From Diphasiastrum complanatum (taxonomy: Eukaryota > Streptophyta > Lycopodiopsida > Lycopodiales > Lycopodiaceae), in contig CM055094.1 of NCBI GenBank assembly GCA_029204225.1, positions 70,925,253-70,989,252 on the forward strand: a stretch of 64,000 nt of DNA, written 5' to 3'. The notes below the pieces were generated by a model. It made no database searches. It saw only the letters and a list, made by a program, of their open reading frames with translations, and was not told the origin of the DNA. A program made the position numbers and the translations under genes. Below are positions 48,915 to 62,175 of the stretch, in pieces (position 1 is the stretch's first letter; every line of letters begins with the position of its first letter).

Positions 48915-49880
48915 CCTGGAGAATCTCCTGTATTCGGATGACAAGTTCGCTTTTCTAAAATGGTATACTTTTTAATTTATTGTATGTTTTCTCATAGATA
49001 ATATCCACTCCTACTCCACCATCAATATGTACACCTCCGATATTAAGATCCTGAAATGTTAATTTCCAATGTCGGAACAATATCATGTTTTGTTGAATGC
49101 ACAATAGTACTGATCGATGTTGATGGTAACTCTGGTGGTCACTAAAATCCAAACAATTTAGAGCATATTGAATCAGCTAAATAAGGTGCAATCTGAATCA
49201 ATTGCCCTATCGTAACTTGAAACTTATAATTATTGACAAAGTCAGCAATCTGATCAACCACAATATCAACCAATTTTTGAGAATAATTGGGTTCCTGATT
49301 ATGTTGCAATTGGTGTAACACCTCATGTGTAACTTTAGCCATCTAACTTATGTCAATGTTGGATCTTTTGCTTAATCGCCTGAAGCTTATCTAAAATTTC
49401 TTCATCCTCATGCTCCTTTTGATACCGCTTCAAAAAAGCTCTTCTCAATTCCTCCCAAACCTGAAATTCTTGTAATACATATTGTGACTACCATTGTAAT
49501 GTGTTTCCTTTCCTCGCTTACCAATGGTAACTCCACCCACAACTGCAAATTATTATAATCCAGATTCCTAACACAACCTGAACCAGACTGCAACATAATC
49601 AAAAAGGTGTGTTCCTACTATTCTACAAAGATATCATAGGCATAATCATGGAGGAACCCATCCATTAGGATTCTATGTACTCCTTCATGTAGTTTTTCTC
49701 ATGTCATTATGTAAAATTGGTATAAGTGTTAGTGAAGCATCCAACTTGAACACTAATATTCTCTATATCAATCATGAAATCTTTCTATTTATCATATATA
49801 GGATTTTAAAGGAAAGATACATTTTTAAAAAGGAGTTAATTCTTGAAATAGACCAAAGTTATATTGTAAAACTAACAAGC
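48915..49880 (-). pseudogene. Third copy of the gypsy-like family, heavily deleted
   Basis: 49364-48915 carries the protease region (LNIGGVHIDGGVGVDIIYEK) and matches 30416-30845. 49880-49368 matches 32378-31863 (gag start, LDYNNLQLWVELPL). The joint at about 49365 removes the knuckles and most of gag. Inactive. Confidence 0.8.
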
Positions 49881-51023
49881 ATGAGGATAAACTCAATATC
49901 CAAATACATGCAAAACATCCATCTTAGGCTTGTTACTACTCAATGCCTCATCTATTGTGTGATCAGGCTAAAAAGCATGGTTTGGTGGTACTAAAAAAGA
50001 ACCCATTTTTCATTGTACCTTTTGGTAGTACATTTAACTTTTGGGGGATTTGGCAGGGAGATTGGTGGGCCTATTCTCTCTCCTCCAATAAAAAGGTAGT
50101 GTATTTCTACCCAAGTCCGCAATTTCCATGTGTGCTAACATTTCCCTAGCAGCTTCAACAATTGTGCAATTCTTCCTTTTAGCTATACTTTTTGTTTTTA
50201 GGCCTATTAACTATGCAAATTGTTACTTGATTCCATGCTCCTAGAAAAAATTAATAAAAGTCGTGGATCGATACTCACCACCCATAGCTCCTTATCAATT
50301 AGAATGCTCCTTATTTTAAACTTCCAATGCTATAATTACACACCTCATCCAATTTGTTGGCTTCTGCAAGTACAGATTATCCTAATCCTACCATTCTGCC
50401 AAAAAATTGCCCTTCTGACACATTAATGGATCTTAATAAAAGCCTCAGAGTGTGATTGGAAGTCTTGCAAGTCAGGTTTAAGGCTTGACCAAAAAAGTTT
50501 CAAGCCCTCCGCCACTTGATTTGAACTAACTCTCCAAAATTGGCCCAATTTTAGGGAAACACTCCAATGCAACTTCATTAACTATCGCACACTTGAAATG
50601 GTTCACTTTGACCTCAGATCCATTTTCTTCCCATGATTCATCAATCACTCTATTTGTGAGAAGTCATACTTGTAGAGTACAATTCTTTTATGCCCTTAAT
50701 CTAAAGGAAATCAACTTTCAAGCAACCCTAAATGGAGCAAAGGCCAATTAGTTATGGGCTTTTAGGAAAAATGAACCGTCAAGAAAATCTCCCCTTGAAA
50801 TGAATTTGAACTTCAGAGCCTCTTTCAAAGTGAAATTTTCTATTGAAGTTCAAGGGCCCTTTTAGAGCCCACAATGGCTCAATCTCAATCGTTGACTATT
50901 GGGCCTCAAGATCCAATGATCAAGATCAAATCTGTGATCCACTTGAGACACTTCCTCCAAACAGATGGACCCTTTGGTTCACTACCTATCTACTCTGACT
51001 AGTTGCACGCATGCGCGTGCACG

Positions 51024-51061
<38 letters not shown>

Positions 51062-53009
51062 AGAGGAATGCTCCCTCCTTCAAATTTTCAAGCTGATCTA
51101 CTATTTCAAAGAGCTGATTTGACCCTTGCTGGAAGCTACAAATGAGATTGCCCTGGTCCAACTTGATGAATAGACTCTTACTCACCTAATTTGGTGGAGA
51201 GAAAACCTTGAGAAATTTTTTTTTCTCTCTCTACAGAAGGCATACTTTTACCTTTTAATAGTGAGCAAGATTAGGTTAGAAACTGAGGAAACCTTTGATA
51301 GTCCTCTAGCAACCTATCTCAACATGATTCTTGGCTTTATAGCTATGAAAACAACATTTGAACAACAAAGCAACGACTTTTTTTCCCAAAAGGTATGTCA
51401 TAAGTTCCAGTCAATACGAATGATTTCTATTGTTGTGAATCTTCTTCTGCCAGCAGTCCATAGTTTGGCAATGTGTATGCTTGAATCGGTATTCCAAATT
51501 CCGATTACTGGTTTTTGATAGCCAGAACTGTGAAAGATTCAACTAGTTTGATCATATTTGTTACATTTCTATATTTGACAAATTGAGGCCAACTCTGTTT
51601 TAGACTTAGAGTGATACCATGTAGAAAATCAATCCTACAATTTGTCACTAGAAATCTCACAAGCTATCAACCATCAAAATCACATAGATAGAAGGAAATA
51701 GTTCACCACTACCTAAGAAACTTTCAAAAACTATATATTATGCAAAGAGAGAAAAAATCACATATATGGACACATACTTTTCTGGGGGTTCCACTACATG
51801 GCAAAATAGACCCCATTAAGAAATATTTGTCTCAACTCGGTATTTATACTTGTCGTAAACAAGGCACATGGAAATGTCACATAAGCAAATGTCAAAAAAG
51901 TTGCTAAAACTAGAAATTTATATTAGACAAAAATATTAGGCTTACTATATTTAACATATCATGACCTTAAAAGACAACATATAACCTATGATGAACACCA
52001 TTAGATCAAAGCCCTAAGAGACAGAAATATCTCCACCATACATGAGTAACTTGTAGGGCAAGTTAGTGTTTTTCAAAAATAACCCCTCTATAGCATGCCT
52101 TTGTTGGGTTCTTGAAGGAGTAATTTTTACTTGAAGGCTCCGATACCACTTTTTGGGTGATACAAGATTTTGGGAATTTATTTATCAGCTCTAATACAAC
52201 TTGCTGAATCTGATATCCAGTCAAGAGAAGGCTCAACGTTAAATTATGACAAGATCTTTAGCAACTATGAATTCAAACTATTACTTAGATCGACCAGAGG
52301 AATATCTTTGTAGGTGTCAAAGACAACCATGAAGGGAGCGAAACAGTTAGACGTCTATGACAGCCATGCTTCCTTTGAGTAAGATTTCTAGAATGAGTCA
52401 TGGAACGAGTATCAGTACTAGAGAAAGAAATCATCAAAAAGCATTCGTCAATGCAAACTCACATAAAGAAAATAGAAAATCTGTGTTTTAGCTGTTGGAT
52501 AATACAATGATCAAATCATGATCCTATGCCCGAGAATGGCTCACAATAGTAGCGCACTATGTGTTGTGATCTTACTATGCTAGGTACAGATTGAATAATA
52601 TCTATACTCCTTGAACTACTTTCACTCTCTCTAAAGCTCTAATCCTATGGAATTAGATAGTCTGATACAAAGGAGTTCACGGAGGAACTCTGATTCATGC
52701 TTCTATTGTTGCTTGAATCTGATTCATGTATAGTTTCTTCTTCTCATCGATGCTACTGCTTTATTGTGTATTTGTGTACATACATCAGTTTACAGTACAA
52801 TTATAAGAATAACGGTCATGAAGTGATGTAGTTACCGCAAAGTGAATGGTGACATAGTCTGTGTCGAACAAAGCAAAGCGAACGGACATCAAGGGGGCTG
52901 GATGAGTCAAGTTAATCGTTTGTCCTTAAGTTGTAGTCGATGGAGTTGAGTCGCTGAAGTTGACATCGATCCTGCTCTGTTTCAAAGTCGATGTATGCAG
53001 AGACTGTTC
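49881..53009. repeat. Direct repeat D, copy 2
   Basis: Matches 35046-38313. Both D copies lie downstream of gypsy-like sequence: copy 2 directly at 49880, copy 1 after an inserted copia relic (32517-34554). This hints that the two blocks were duplicated together before that insertion. It contains a (CG)n(GA)n tract at 51021-51064. Confidence 0.9.
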
Positions 53010-53524
53010 ATAAAAAGCTTACTCTTTTAAATCTCATATTTTCAGCCTGCTATCAAATATCCTAAGTCCTAAGTTGTTCACAAACCCTATACTTTAACGG
53101 TAAGTTTGCTTACTTTTCATTGGATATGAATTTGATTCATGTTCAGTATTGGTCCTTAAGTATTGATTCATGTTTAGTATTTGACACCTAGTTCATATAC
53201 CTAGTGAAAAGGCCTAAATTCTTCTTTTCGAATACAAGACAAAGCAAATAAAGAGACACCTTTTGCCAAACCAAGGTTCTCACAAAAGCATAACTTGTAA
53301 AGTTGGTGTGACAAGTAGATGCATACAATGAATAGGATTTGCACATTGATCAAATTTTTTCAGCTGAGAATATGATAGATTGGGATACGCTTATGGTAAT
53401 GTGAATATGATTATTAGCATAGAATGTCAAAAGATTGTCGTAGAGCATATTCAAGGATATCTCACTATAGGAAGATAAGGTTTTTAATTTGTTTTTTGAC
53501 TAGGGAATGCTATGTAGATATCAT
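53010..53524 (+). repeat. Repeat G+H, part interrupted by the copia insertion
   Basis: Continues at 59567 after the element. The sequence matches 21740-22209 and the minus strand of 40745-40210. It ends in the 5-bp target site ATCAT (53520-53524). Confidence 0.85.
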
Positions 53525-53799
53525 AGTTAGAATTAAAGTTAGAATCAATGTGTTACTATACTGTGGGTCCTATCAGTGGATAAGGATCAGTTGGCCTCGC
53601 CACGAGGCAAGTCGACGGGACACCTGTGCCGCCAACGGCAACCTGGGTGATGCATGGGTTGCCTGAGTGAAGAACTATATGTACAGTGTAATTTCATTTT
53701 GAGTAATACAGTTGCTATGTGAGCTTGTTGTGGAGAGTGTTTTCTGTCTATGTTATTGTGTGGCATGATCTGTGTTCCTGTGCAAAGCAAATTCTAAGT
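53525..53799 (+). repeat. 5' LTR of the copia element
   Basis: Begins AGTTAGAATTAAAG and ends GCAAATTCTAAGT directly before the PBS. Same length as the 3' LTR. It should hold the promoter, but no strong TATA box is visible. Confidence 0.95.
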
Positions 53800-53812
53800 T
53801 GGTATCAGAGCC
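53800..53812 (+). other. Primer-binding site of the copia element
   Basis: TGGTATCAGAGCC touches the LTR end and complements the 3' end of plant initiator Met-tRNA. Confidence 0.92.
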
Positions 53813-55109
53813 ATACATGGAGTGTACACAGTACAACGTCACCGTTGAAGAGAGCTTCGGGAGAACTGTCTTCTGAGAGTTCAGGGTTTACGGCGGGTTG
53901 AAGACGGAAGAGAAGCACTGGTGCACGGTTTCTAATTTATAGAGACTTGCTAAGCTCAGTAGAGGGATTACTAGCCTGTGCATAGCATCAGACAGAGAAA
54001 AATTTGGTGAAAAATTGACAATTTTGAAGCCAGCCGAAAATTGAAACCGGGCTTGGGGTTACGGTTTTTATACATAACTGGTGATTTCTTCGCTGTTTGC
54101 ACACCATTTTGGATGCCGTAAGGACAAGAATGAAGCTAATCACATTGTCAACCAGCCATGGAGAGATTCTGAGGTTTATGTCAGAGATTTGTCTTCAGAC
54201 AGTTAACCTAGCAGATTTGCGGTAAAAAGGTGAAAAAAGCCACTTTGTCAAGTTGAGCTAAAATCACCGTTTCTCCATGAAATTTCCTGACTGAACACTC
54301 TACAGTCTTGGATTCAGTAGGGCGACCTTGCTCCAGGCCTCAGATCGTGCTCAAAACGATCCACAGGAGAGTTTGATCTGACATTTTTAGAGAAGGGAGA
54401 CGCGGCCGCAAGCAGGGAGGTCGCGGGCTGTTCGCGCGCCCAACGCAATAGTCAGTGTAGTGTCTCGAAGACCATAGCGACTGAAGGAGCATGGTTCAAT
54501 GCCCAGATGCAGTTTGGACCTTTGGATGAGGTGTTAAATGAATCGACGGTCCAGAACTTGTGATGGGAGAGAAATTTGGACCACAAGATTTGGTTCAGCC
54601 ATTGGATGAGCTTTGAACAGGGCCCTGAAGAAGTGAAGTGCATTCTGGCCTTCAACTTCATTAAAAAATTTCATACTGAAAGTTGAGTTGGGTCCCTTCA
54701 CAAGTGAAGAGTGGAGTTTCTTTAAAGTGAAGAAACAGTTCAAAAACTAGAAAAATCCCTATTTTTGGGTCCTTTTCCCGTTTTGACCCAAACGAAAGGC
54801 TATAACCTCCAAACGAAGGGCACCCGGATTGTACCTGCAAGTATGGTACAACAAAGCAGAGTGATTGTAGTGGAGAAAGTGTTTGGAGTACGTCAGAAGT
54901 GATTTCACCATTCCACTGAGCACGTTGTTAGGAGTTGATGACTGAGTGCATTTCGGAAGGCGACACCGATTTGGCTTTCAAATTGGTGGAAAAGTAGCGA
55001 GTGTCCTGGTAAGAAAAAAAGTGCAGGTCATTATTTTCAACTTCTGACATTACTGTTGGCCTCAGCATACTGTTCTTAGCCTAAGGCAGAAGTTTTAAGC
55101 AATTTTGCG
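53813..55109 (+). other. Leader between PBS and gag
   Basis: About 1.3 kb without an open frame or recognised domain, long for a copia leader. No tandem repeat like that of the 44-48 kb family. Confidence 0.6.
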
Positions 55110-58100
55110 ATGGCAAACATGGGAGAGTCCATTTTGAGTGAAAGTAGCAAATTGGACGGGATTTCCAACTATGCAGTGTGGAAATTCAAAATGAAAAACA
55201 TACTGATGGAGAAAGACGTGTGGGAAGTCATCACAGGTGATGAGAGAAGGCCACCAAATGAAGCAGACATCAAAGTGTTTGACAAAAAGATGAGGAAAGC
55301 TTTGACCTTCATTAATTTGTCAGTGAAAGATCACATCATTACCCACATTTGTGATGCTATTACACCCAGACATGCATGGGACGTGCTAAAGGAGCGGTTC
55401 GAGACGTCAAATCTATCAAGAATCATGTTTCTGAAGTCAAAGTTGAATAGTGCTCGCATGGAACAAGGAGAGCACATTCAGACGTACATGACCAGAATCA
55501 AGACAATGAGAGATGAACTGCATTATATAGGCGAGCCCATACATGATGTGGAGCTGGTGCACAATGCATTGTGCGGCATTGCAGAATCCTATCAGATGTT
55601 TGTGAGCGGAATAGCATCAAGAGAAAGATTGCCAACCTTTGACGAGCTCACAGGAATCTTGATGCAGGAAGAGCAACGACAAGAAATGGTGAAAGCTAGA
55701 CATCAAAATACTGATGATCAGGCACTTGCGACACGCCAAAAAAAAGGCAAGGGCCAGGGCAAGAAGAAGTCTAAGTAGCAATTTGCCAAGTCTCTGGAGG
55801 ATGAGGGATCTTCCAGTAAAACTAAGAAGAAAGGCAAGTGCTTCCATTGTGGTAAAAAGGGCCATTGGAAGAGTGAATGTCGCAAATTCCTGGCGGAACA
55901 AGGCAAGGGGAAACCAAAACAAGTAGGTAACCTTGTCAATGAGGGTGAGATTGAAGACTCTAGCATCTTCATATCTGCATTATCATCTAATCAAAATGAT
56001 CAAGCATGGTATATTGACTCAGGAGCCACAAGACACATGATAGGTAACAAGAATTGGTTCAGTAGTTTGAAGGTGTTGGGTGATGGAACATCTGTTTCAC
56101 AAGCAAATGGTGAGGTGTGCATGATCAAGGGGATAGGCACCATTTTAATCCAACTACCTGATGGCAAAAGCAGGATGATCAGGGAGGTACTTTACGTACC
56201 AGGTTTGAAGAAAAATCTACTTTCTGTTGGAGTCATTACTGATCAAAAGTTGAAAGTAGAATTCGCCCATGATCGTTGCTTTGTGAAGGATGTGAATCAA
56301 AAGTTCAAAGTTATTGCGGATGGAGTAAGAGAGCCCAATACAAAATTGAACAGGTTGAATGCTACAATCAAGGAGCAACATGGACTTGTATCGTCCATTC
56401 CTTCACAAACTGAGTTGTGGCACAAGAGGCTTGGTCACTTGAACTTGGGAAGCCTCAGTTTGATGAGAAAATTGGAGATGGTAACAAGATTGCCTACCAT
56501 AAAATATCACTTGAAATCGATGTGCGAATCTTGTGTATATGGGAAGCAGCATCGAGAGAAGTTCAATAAAGGGGGTGTTGCAAGAGCAAAGAACATCCTG
56601 GATTCAATGATTTATGCAAGCCTATGAGGACCATGTCCTTAGGTAAAGCCTTCTATTTCATGACCTTTATTGATGATATGTCACGTAAAATGTGGATCTA
56701 CTTCTTGAAGAAAAAATCAGATGCATTTGATAACTTCAAGAGCATCAAAGCATTGGTCGAAAATCAGACAGGTAGGAAGATCAAAGTCCTAAGATCAGAT
56801 AGTGGAGGTGAGTACAAGTCTAATGACTTCAATGATCTTTGTGATCAATGTGGGATTAAAAGACAATTTACGCAAGCTCATACTCCTGCTCTCAATGGTG
56901 TAGCTGAGCACAGGAATCGTACGATTGTGGAAAGTGCCAAATCTATGCTAGCTGAGATGAAAATACCAAAAGATTTTTGGTCAGAAGCATGTAGCACGAC
57001 AGTCTATCTTCAAAATAGAAGTCCAACCATTGCCATACCAAAGATAACACCTGAGGAAGCATTCACGAAGAAGAAGCCAAAGGTGAACCACTTGCGAATC
57101 TTTGGATGTAAGGCATTTGTACACATTCCTAAAGAAGAGAGACGTAAACTTGATGTAAAAGCTATCAAGTGCATATTCCTAGGATATGATGATCGTGTGA
57201 AGGGCTATAGATGTTTTGATCTAGTCAAAAACAAAATTCATATAAGTCGTGATGTTATCTTCGATGAATCCAAGATGTATGAAGACGAGGATACTGAGAA
57301 TATAAACACCTCCAGTGGGAAAGATGGTATAGTGAGGATACCACCTGATGATGATCCATTCATTGACCTTCCGAGTGATGAAAATGAGGATACATCTCAA
57401 GATACTACTACTCAACCTCAAGAAACAGGTTGGAGAGGTAGGGACAAACCTTTTGGTGCAAGAAGGATTGAAGTTGCAGGTGACAAACGCAAGGAGAAGG
57501 ATGTACCATGGGATACATTTTCACCAGGAAGCCGATCACCTGACAGAAAGCTCCCTAAGTGGTTTGAGAGATTGTTGGAGAGCCACGACATAGATGACTT
57601 TCCAGGATCATCTAACCAGGGAGAGCTACGAAGATCAACAAGAGAGAAGATACTACCTGAAAGGTATGAAGCAAATTATGCTCTCTTATCTAGCATTATT
57701 CAAAGCAAAGAACCTTCAACTTATGGTGAAGAAGGATGATGACATTTGGGTCAAGGCCATGGGAGAGGAGATGAAGTCAATTGCTAAGCATAGCACATGG
57801 GACTTAGTAGAACCACCAGCTGCCAAGAAACCCATTGATTGCAAATGGGTGTACAGGACCAAGTACCATGCAGATGTAAGTATAGCAAAACACAAAGCAA
57901 GATTAGTGATCAAAGGGTACGCACAAAATAAAGGCATCGACTATGAGGAGACCTTTGTGCCGATTTGTAAGTGGAATACTCTATGTCTACTTATTGCTTT
58001 AGCTTCACATTTTGGTTGGCCTTTGCATCAGATGGATGTGAAATCTGCTTTTCTGAATGGTGAGTTAGAAGAAGAAGTGTTCATGGATCAACCTGAAGGC

Positions 58101-59238
58101 TTTGTAACGAAAGGACAGGAAAATAAAGTATGTCGCATGAAGAAAGCACTTTATGGTCTTAAACAAGCACCACGTGCGTGGTATAGCAGGATTGATGCCT
58201 ACTTTCATTCAAAGGGGATGGTGAGAACACATTCTGATCCAAATCTATATGTCTTATGCTTTGATGGTATGGTTGCTTTGATTGCTCTCTATGTTGATGA
58301 CTTGATTATTACGGAAAATAATCAAGAGATGATAGACATGATCAAGAAAGACCTAATGGAACAATTTGAGATGACAGATCTCAGCCTGATGCATTACTGC
58401 CTTGGAGTAGAAGTGTGGCAAAAAGGACATGAAGTGGGATTAACACAGGTGAAGTATGTCCAAGAATTGCTGCACATGTTTAGGTTGCAGGATTGCAAAC
58501 CAGTAAACACTCCTATTGAACCAGGTAAAAGGCTTTCTAAGCTTGATGAGTCATAGTCATTTGATGCTATGATGTATAGACAGTTAGTAGGGAGCTTGAT
58601 TTACCTTACCACGACTAGACCAGATATATGTTATTCTATTAGCATTGTAAGTCAGTTTATGGCAGCTCCTACGGAAACGCATTGGAATGCAGCTAAACGC
58701 CTTTTGCGTTATGTGAAAGGCACTTCAGAGTATGGCTTGATTTACAGGAAGCATGATGGTTTACCTAAGTTGTGTGGCTATGTGGATGCAGACTGGGGAG
58801 GTGACTATGATGATCGTAGATCCACCACATGATATATATTCCAGTTTTGTGGTAGTAGCTTTTCCTGGTCTAGTAAGAAGCAAAGTACAATTGCTCTTTC
58901 CACCACAGAAGTAGAGTATAAGGTAATGTGTAGTGTTGCACAAGAAGCTATATGGTTGAGACAAATCTTGGAAGAAATTGGCATGAAGCAGAAAAATCCC
59001 ACGACTTTACATAGCAACAGTCGGAGTGGCATTCAGCTAGCAAAGAATCCAGTTCCATGGGAGAACTAAACACATTGAGATTTAGTACCACTTCATACGT
59101 GAGAGGCTGCTGAGTCATGAAATTCATGTTGTTCATTGTAGCACAGAAGAACAACTAGCTGATATTTTCACTAAGTCACTTACTGGAGAAAAGTTTGATA
59201 AGTTTAGATCAAAGCTTTCTATACTTAAAGTTTGTTAA
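55110..59238 (+). pseudogene. Copia gag-pol polyprotein, five inactivating lesions
   Basis: Starts at ATG 55110. Gag 55110-55775 (LDGISNYAVWKFKMKNIL, UBN2 body), TAG at 55776, then the same frame continues with zinc knuckle CFHCGKKGHWKSEC (about 55839-55880), protease YIDSGATRHM (about 56010) and GAG-pre-integrase LWHKRLGHLNLGSL. A frameshift near 56600 removes the first integrase Asp. Integrase 56624-57739 keeps RSDSGGEYKS and GVAEHRNRTIVE. A frameshift near 57735 leads to RT, with QMDVKSAFLNGELEEE and active-site YVDD at about 58290, up to TAG 58554. RNase H continues (GYVDADWGGDYDDRRSTT) to TGA 58830, then LSTTEVEYK and a frameshift near 59050; the tail ends KVC at 59238. All domains are present, so it was once autonomous. 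Confidence 0.9.
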
Positions 59239-59291
59239 CTTTAAAGCTAGGTATATGACTGTATAAAAAGTGACTCTACTTTAAGGGAGAG

Positions 59292-59566
59292 AGTTAGAAT
59301 TAAAGTTAGAATCACTGTGTTATCGTACTGTGGGTCCTATTAGTGGATAAGGATCAGTTGGCCTCGCCACGAGGCAAGTCGATGGGGCACGCATCCCGCC
59401 AACGGCAACCTGGGTCATGCATGGGTTGCCTTAGTGAACAACTATATGTACAGTGTAATTTCATTTTGAGAAATACACTTGCTATGTGAGCTTGCTGTGG
59501 AGAGTGTTTTCTGTCTGTGTTACTGTGTGGCATGATTTGTGTTCCAGTGCAAAGCAAATTCTAAGT
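59292..59566 (+). repeat. 3' LTR of the copia element
   Basis: Follows the polypurine tract at 59283-59291 and ends CTAAGT before the target copy ATCTT (59567-59571). Confidence 0.95.
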
Positions 59567-60600
59567 ATCTTGTTGCAATGTTTTTCATTCAACACATTAA
59601 TATACCTCTTTTAAAATAGGATAAAATATAAAAATGAAAGATTTGTGAGGATGAGAGCAACTTGTTCAGATAACAAAAAGAAGTACGTGTTCATGTATCG
59701 TTTTGGAGAAACTGCATCTTGTTTAAGTCACATTGCCATTTGACTATCTAAAATTAACGAGATTGCCTCTGAATTATATGATGAATGGTTTAACCTAGCC
59801 ACACTACCTATAAAACTATTGTTAATGAGATTGTAACTAGACATGCTCAATTTTGCAAAATTTGCTATCAAATACTTAAAAAACACCAAGTGGCTACATG
59901 GTCATTGTTCATCTGATGCTTATTTGAAAGAAGCTAACTACTTCTCCTACCTCTAAGATGCATACAATGAATAGGATTTGCACATTGATCAAATTTTTTC
60001 AGCTGAGAATATGATAGATTGGGATATGCGTATGGTAGATGTGAATATGCTTATTAGCATAGAATGCCAAAAGATTGTCATAGAGTGTATTCAAGGATAT
60101 CTCACTATAGGAAGATAAGGTTTTTGATTTGTTTTTTGACTAGGGAATGCTATGTAGATATCATGTTGCAATGTTTTTCATTCAACACATTAATATACCT
60201 CTTTTATAATAGGATAAAGTATAAAAATGAAAGACTTGTGAGGATGAGAGCAACTTGTTCACATAACGAAAAGAAGTATGTGTTCATGTATCGTTTTTGG
60301 AGAAACTGCATCTTGCTTAAGTCACATTGCCATTTGACTATCTAAAATTAACGAGATTGCCTCTGAATTATATGATGGATGGTTTAAACTAGCCACACTA
60401 CCTATCAAACTATTGTTAATGAGATTGTAACTAGACATGCTCAATTTTGCAAAACCTTTGCTATCAAATACTTAAAAAACACCAAGTGGCTACATGGTCA
60501 TTGTTCATCTGATGCTTATTTGAAAGAAGCAAATAATGAAAGACTTTGGACTACATATCATATATATGTCACATCATAATCCATGTTTTATGTGTATGCA
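59567..60600 (+). repeat. Repeat H: end of interrupted copy and a full tandem copy
   Basis: 59567-59955 completes the copy interrupted by the copia element. 59956-60600 restarts the unit (TGCATACAATGAATAGG) and runs through the empty target site at 60160-60164. The two are a tandem duplication with an offset near 594 bp beyond the insertion. The inverted copy is at 39781-40320. Confidence 0.85.
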
Positions 60601-60611
60601 AGGGAAAAGGG

Positions 60612-62175
60612 GAGTTCCAAAAAAAACTGAGAGGAAATGCTATGCTTGTGATTCACCAGATCATCTATTAAGAGATTGTCCAGTTAAAACAACAATTAAA
60701 CAAATGTAGACCAGAGAAGTGGCCAACTTAGCCAAGGAAGATGAAGAAGATGCAGAACCTAAAGAAAGATTCATGATGGTGAGGCAGAAGACTACTCCCC
60801 ACAAGCCTGAGCTGCATTGCAGAAATAAGATCATTGTCAGCAGTGATAGTGAAGAAAAACCAGATTTGCATTGGTACGTTGATTCTGGAGCCACGTCTCA
60901 TATGACACCTAATAGAAGCATCATTCAAGATTTCAGGTATCTAGATCCTCCTATTAGCATTTTTATTGGAAATAACAAACCCATCGCAACAGAAGGAACA
61001 TGTCAATTGTTATTGAACTTATTAAAACAAAAAAAGGTAGATTGATGGAAGTTTTGTACGTTCCTGAAATAATCAAAAACCTTTTTTCTCTCATCAGAAT
61101 GATGGATATGGGGATTGAAACTAGATTTCAAGGGGGGAACTACCTAATCTATATCATAGGGTCAGCAAAATACTTCATAACGATTACTGATGATTATTCT
61201 TGCTATACAGTTGTTAAGGCTATAAAACTCAAATTAGAGGCTTTGTCTGTTTTTAAAGAATATGTGACTGCATGCAAATCACAAAAGGGACAAGTACCTC
61301 TGGCATTGAGAACAAATAACGGAGGAGAATATGTTAGTCAGAAATTTGAAATGTTTTGCAAACAAGAAGAAATTAGAAGGTAGTTAACTTGTCCACATAA
61401 CCCACAATAGAATGGCGTTCGTAAAAGGATGAATCGAACCCTACTAAACAACATGAGGTGCATGTTATATGGTAAAAGCTTGCCTAAAAATTTTTGGGCA
61501 AAAGCCTTATCAGTAGCTGGATATGTCTATAACAGGTTGCTAGTACAAAGGTTAGGATGGAAAATGCCTAATGAGCTCTGGACAAAGTCCAAACTAAAGC
61601 TAGATCACATAGGAGTTTTTGGTTGTTTATGCTATGCATTAGTGGAAGACGTTGGCAAAAGAAAACTTGAATTAAAAGCACAAAGAGGCATATTTGTGTG
61701 GTACCCTGACAAGCAGAAAGGATATAAAATTTATATCCCAAAAACTGAGAAAGTGATAGTTTCAAGAGATGTAGAATTCTATGAGGACAAAACGTTCTAT
61801 GAAACAATTGCTCCTAGAAAAGCCTATCTAGAATTAGAAGCTCAAATAAAACCAGATGATCCATTACAAGATTAGTTCATAGATCTTAATGTGGAACTCG
61901 AAGCTGAAGTGCATGACAATGCGACAAAAAAAAATGAAGAAAAAAAGAACCCAGACCAAGACAGTTTCCAAGTGACATTAGAAAATCAACAAGAGTCAAA
62001 AGGCTGTCGAAAAAGTTTGGAGACATGATATATCTAATAAGAGTGAAAGATGATCTCATACTAGAGCCAAAAACCTTGGCAGAAGTGAAGCAATCCAAGT
62101 ATTGGCCAAGCTGTATGAGAGCGATGGAAGAGGAGATTCAGTCCATGGAAGAAAATCTTTGCATCCCACAAGTAT
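60612..62175 (+). pseudogene. Copia relic: knuckle, protease, integrase, RT start
   Basis: A zinc knuckle near 60635-60680 reads CYACDSPDHLLRDC (complete CCHC). The protease box WYVDSGATSHMT is at about 60872-60907. After a frameshift near 61010, MEVLYVPEIIKNLFSL follows. The pre-integrase HLGH/CxxC region is deleted, and integrase resumes at YFITITDDYSCYTVVK, LRTNNGGEYVSQKF (Asp of RSDNGGE replaced by Asn), a stop at 61381, NGVRKRMNRTLLNNM (Glu of GVAER replaced) and an integrase tail to 61875 (DVEFYEDKTFYE). The start of RT (AMEEEIQSMEENL) is out of frame near 62120; the rest is gone. Gag is missing upstream. Inactive. Confidence 0.85.

Larger units (their letters stand above)
53525..59566 (+). 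mobile_element. Structurally complete Ty1/copia element (6.04 kb)
   Basis: Two 275-bp LTRs (53525-53799 and 59292-59566), a PBS at 53800-53812, gag-pol in standard copia order (gag, protease, integrase, RT, RNase H), a polypurine tract AAGGGAGAG at 59283-59291, and 5-bp target copies ATCAT/ATCTT. The LTRs differ at about 21 of 275 positions by eye (near 8%), so the insertion is old. The LTR ends are AGTTAG...CTAAGT rather than TG...CA. The uninterrupted target sequence is present at 60155-60175. Confidence 0.95.

Noticed and set aside
60064-60345. 93-codon frame conserved in two copies of repeat H (also 40300-40019)
   Set aside because: Copies are near-identical DNA, so shared openness is not evidence of selection; no family recognised.
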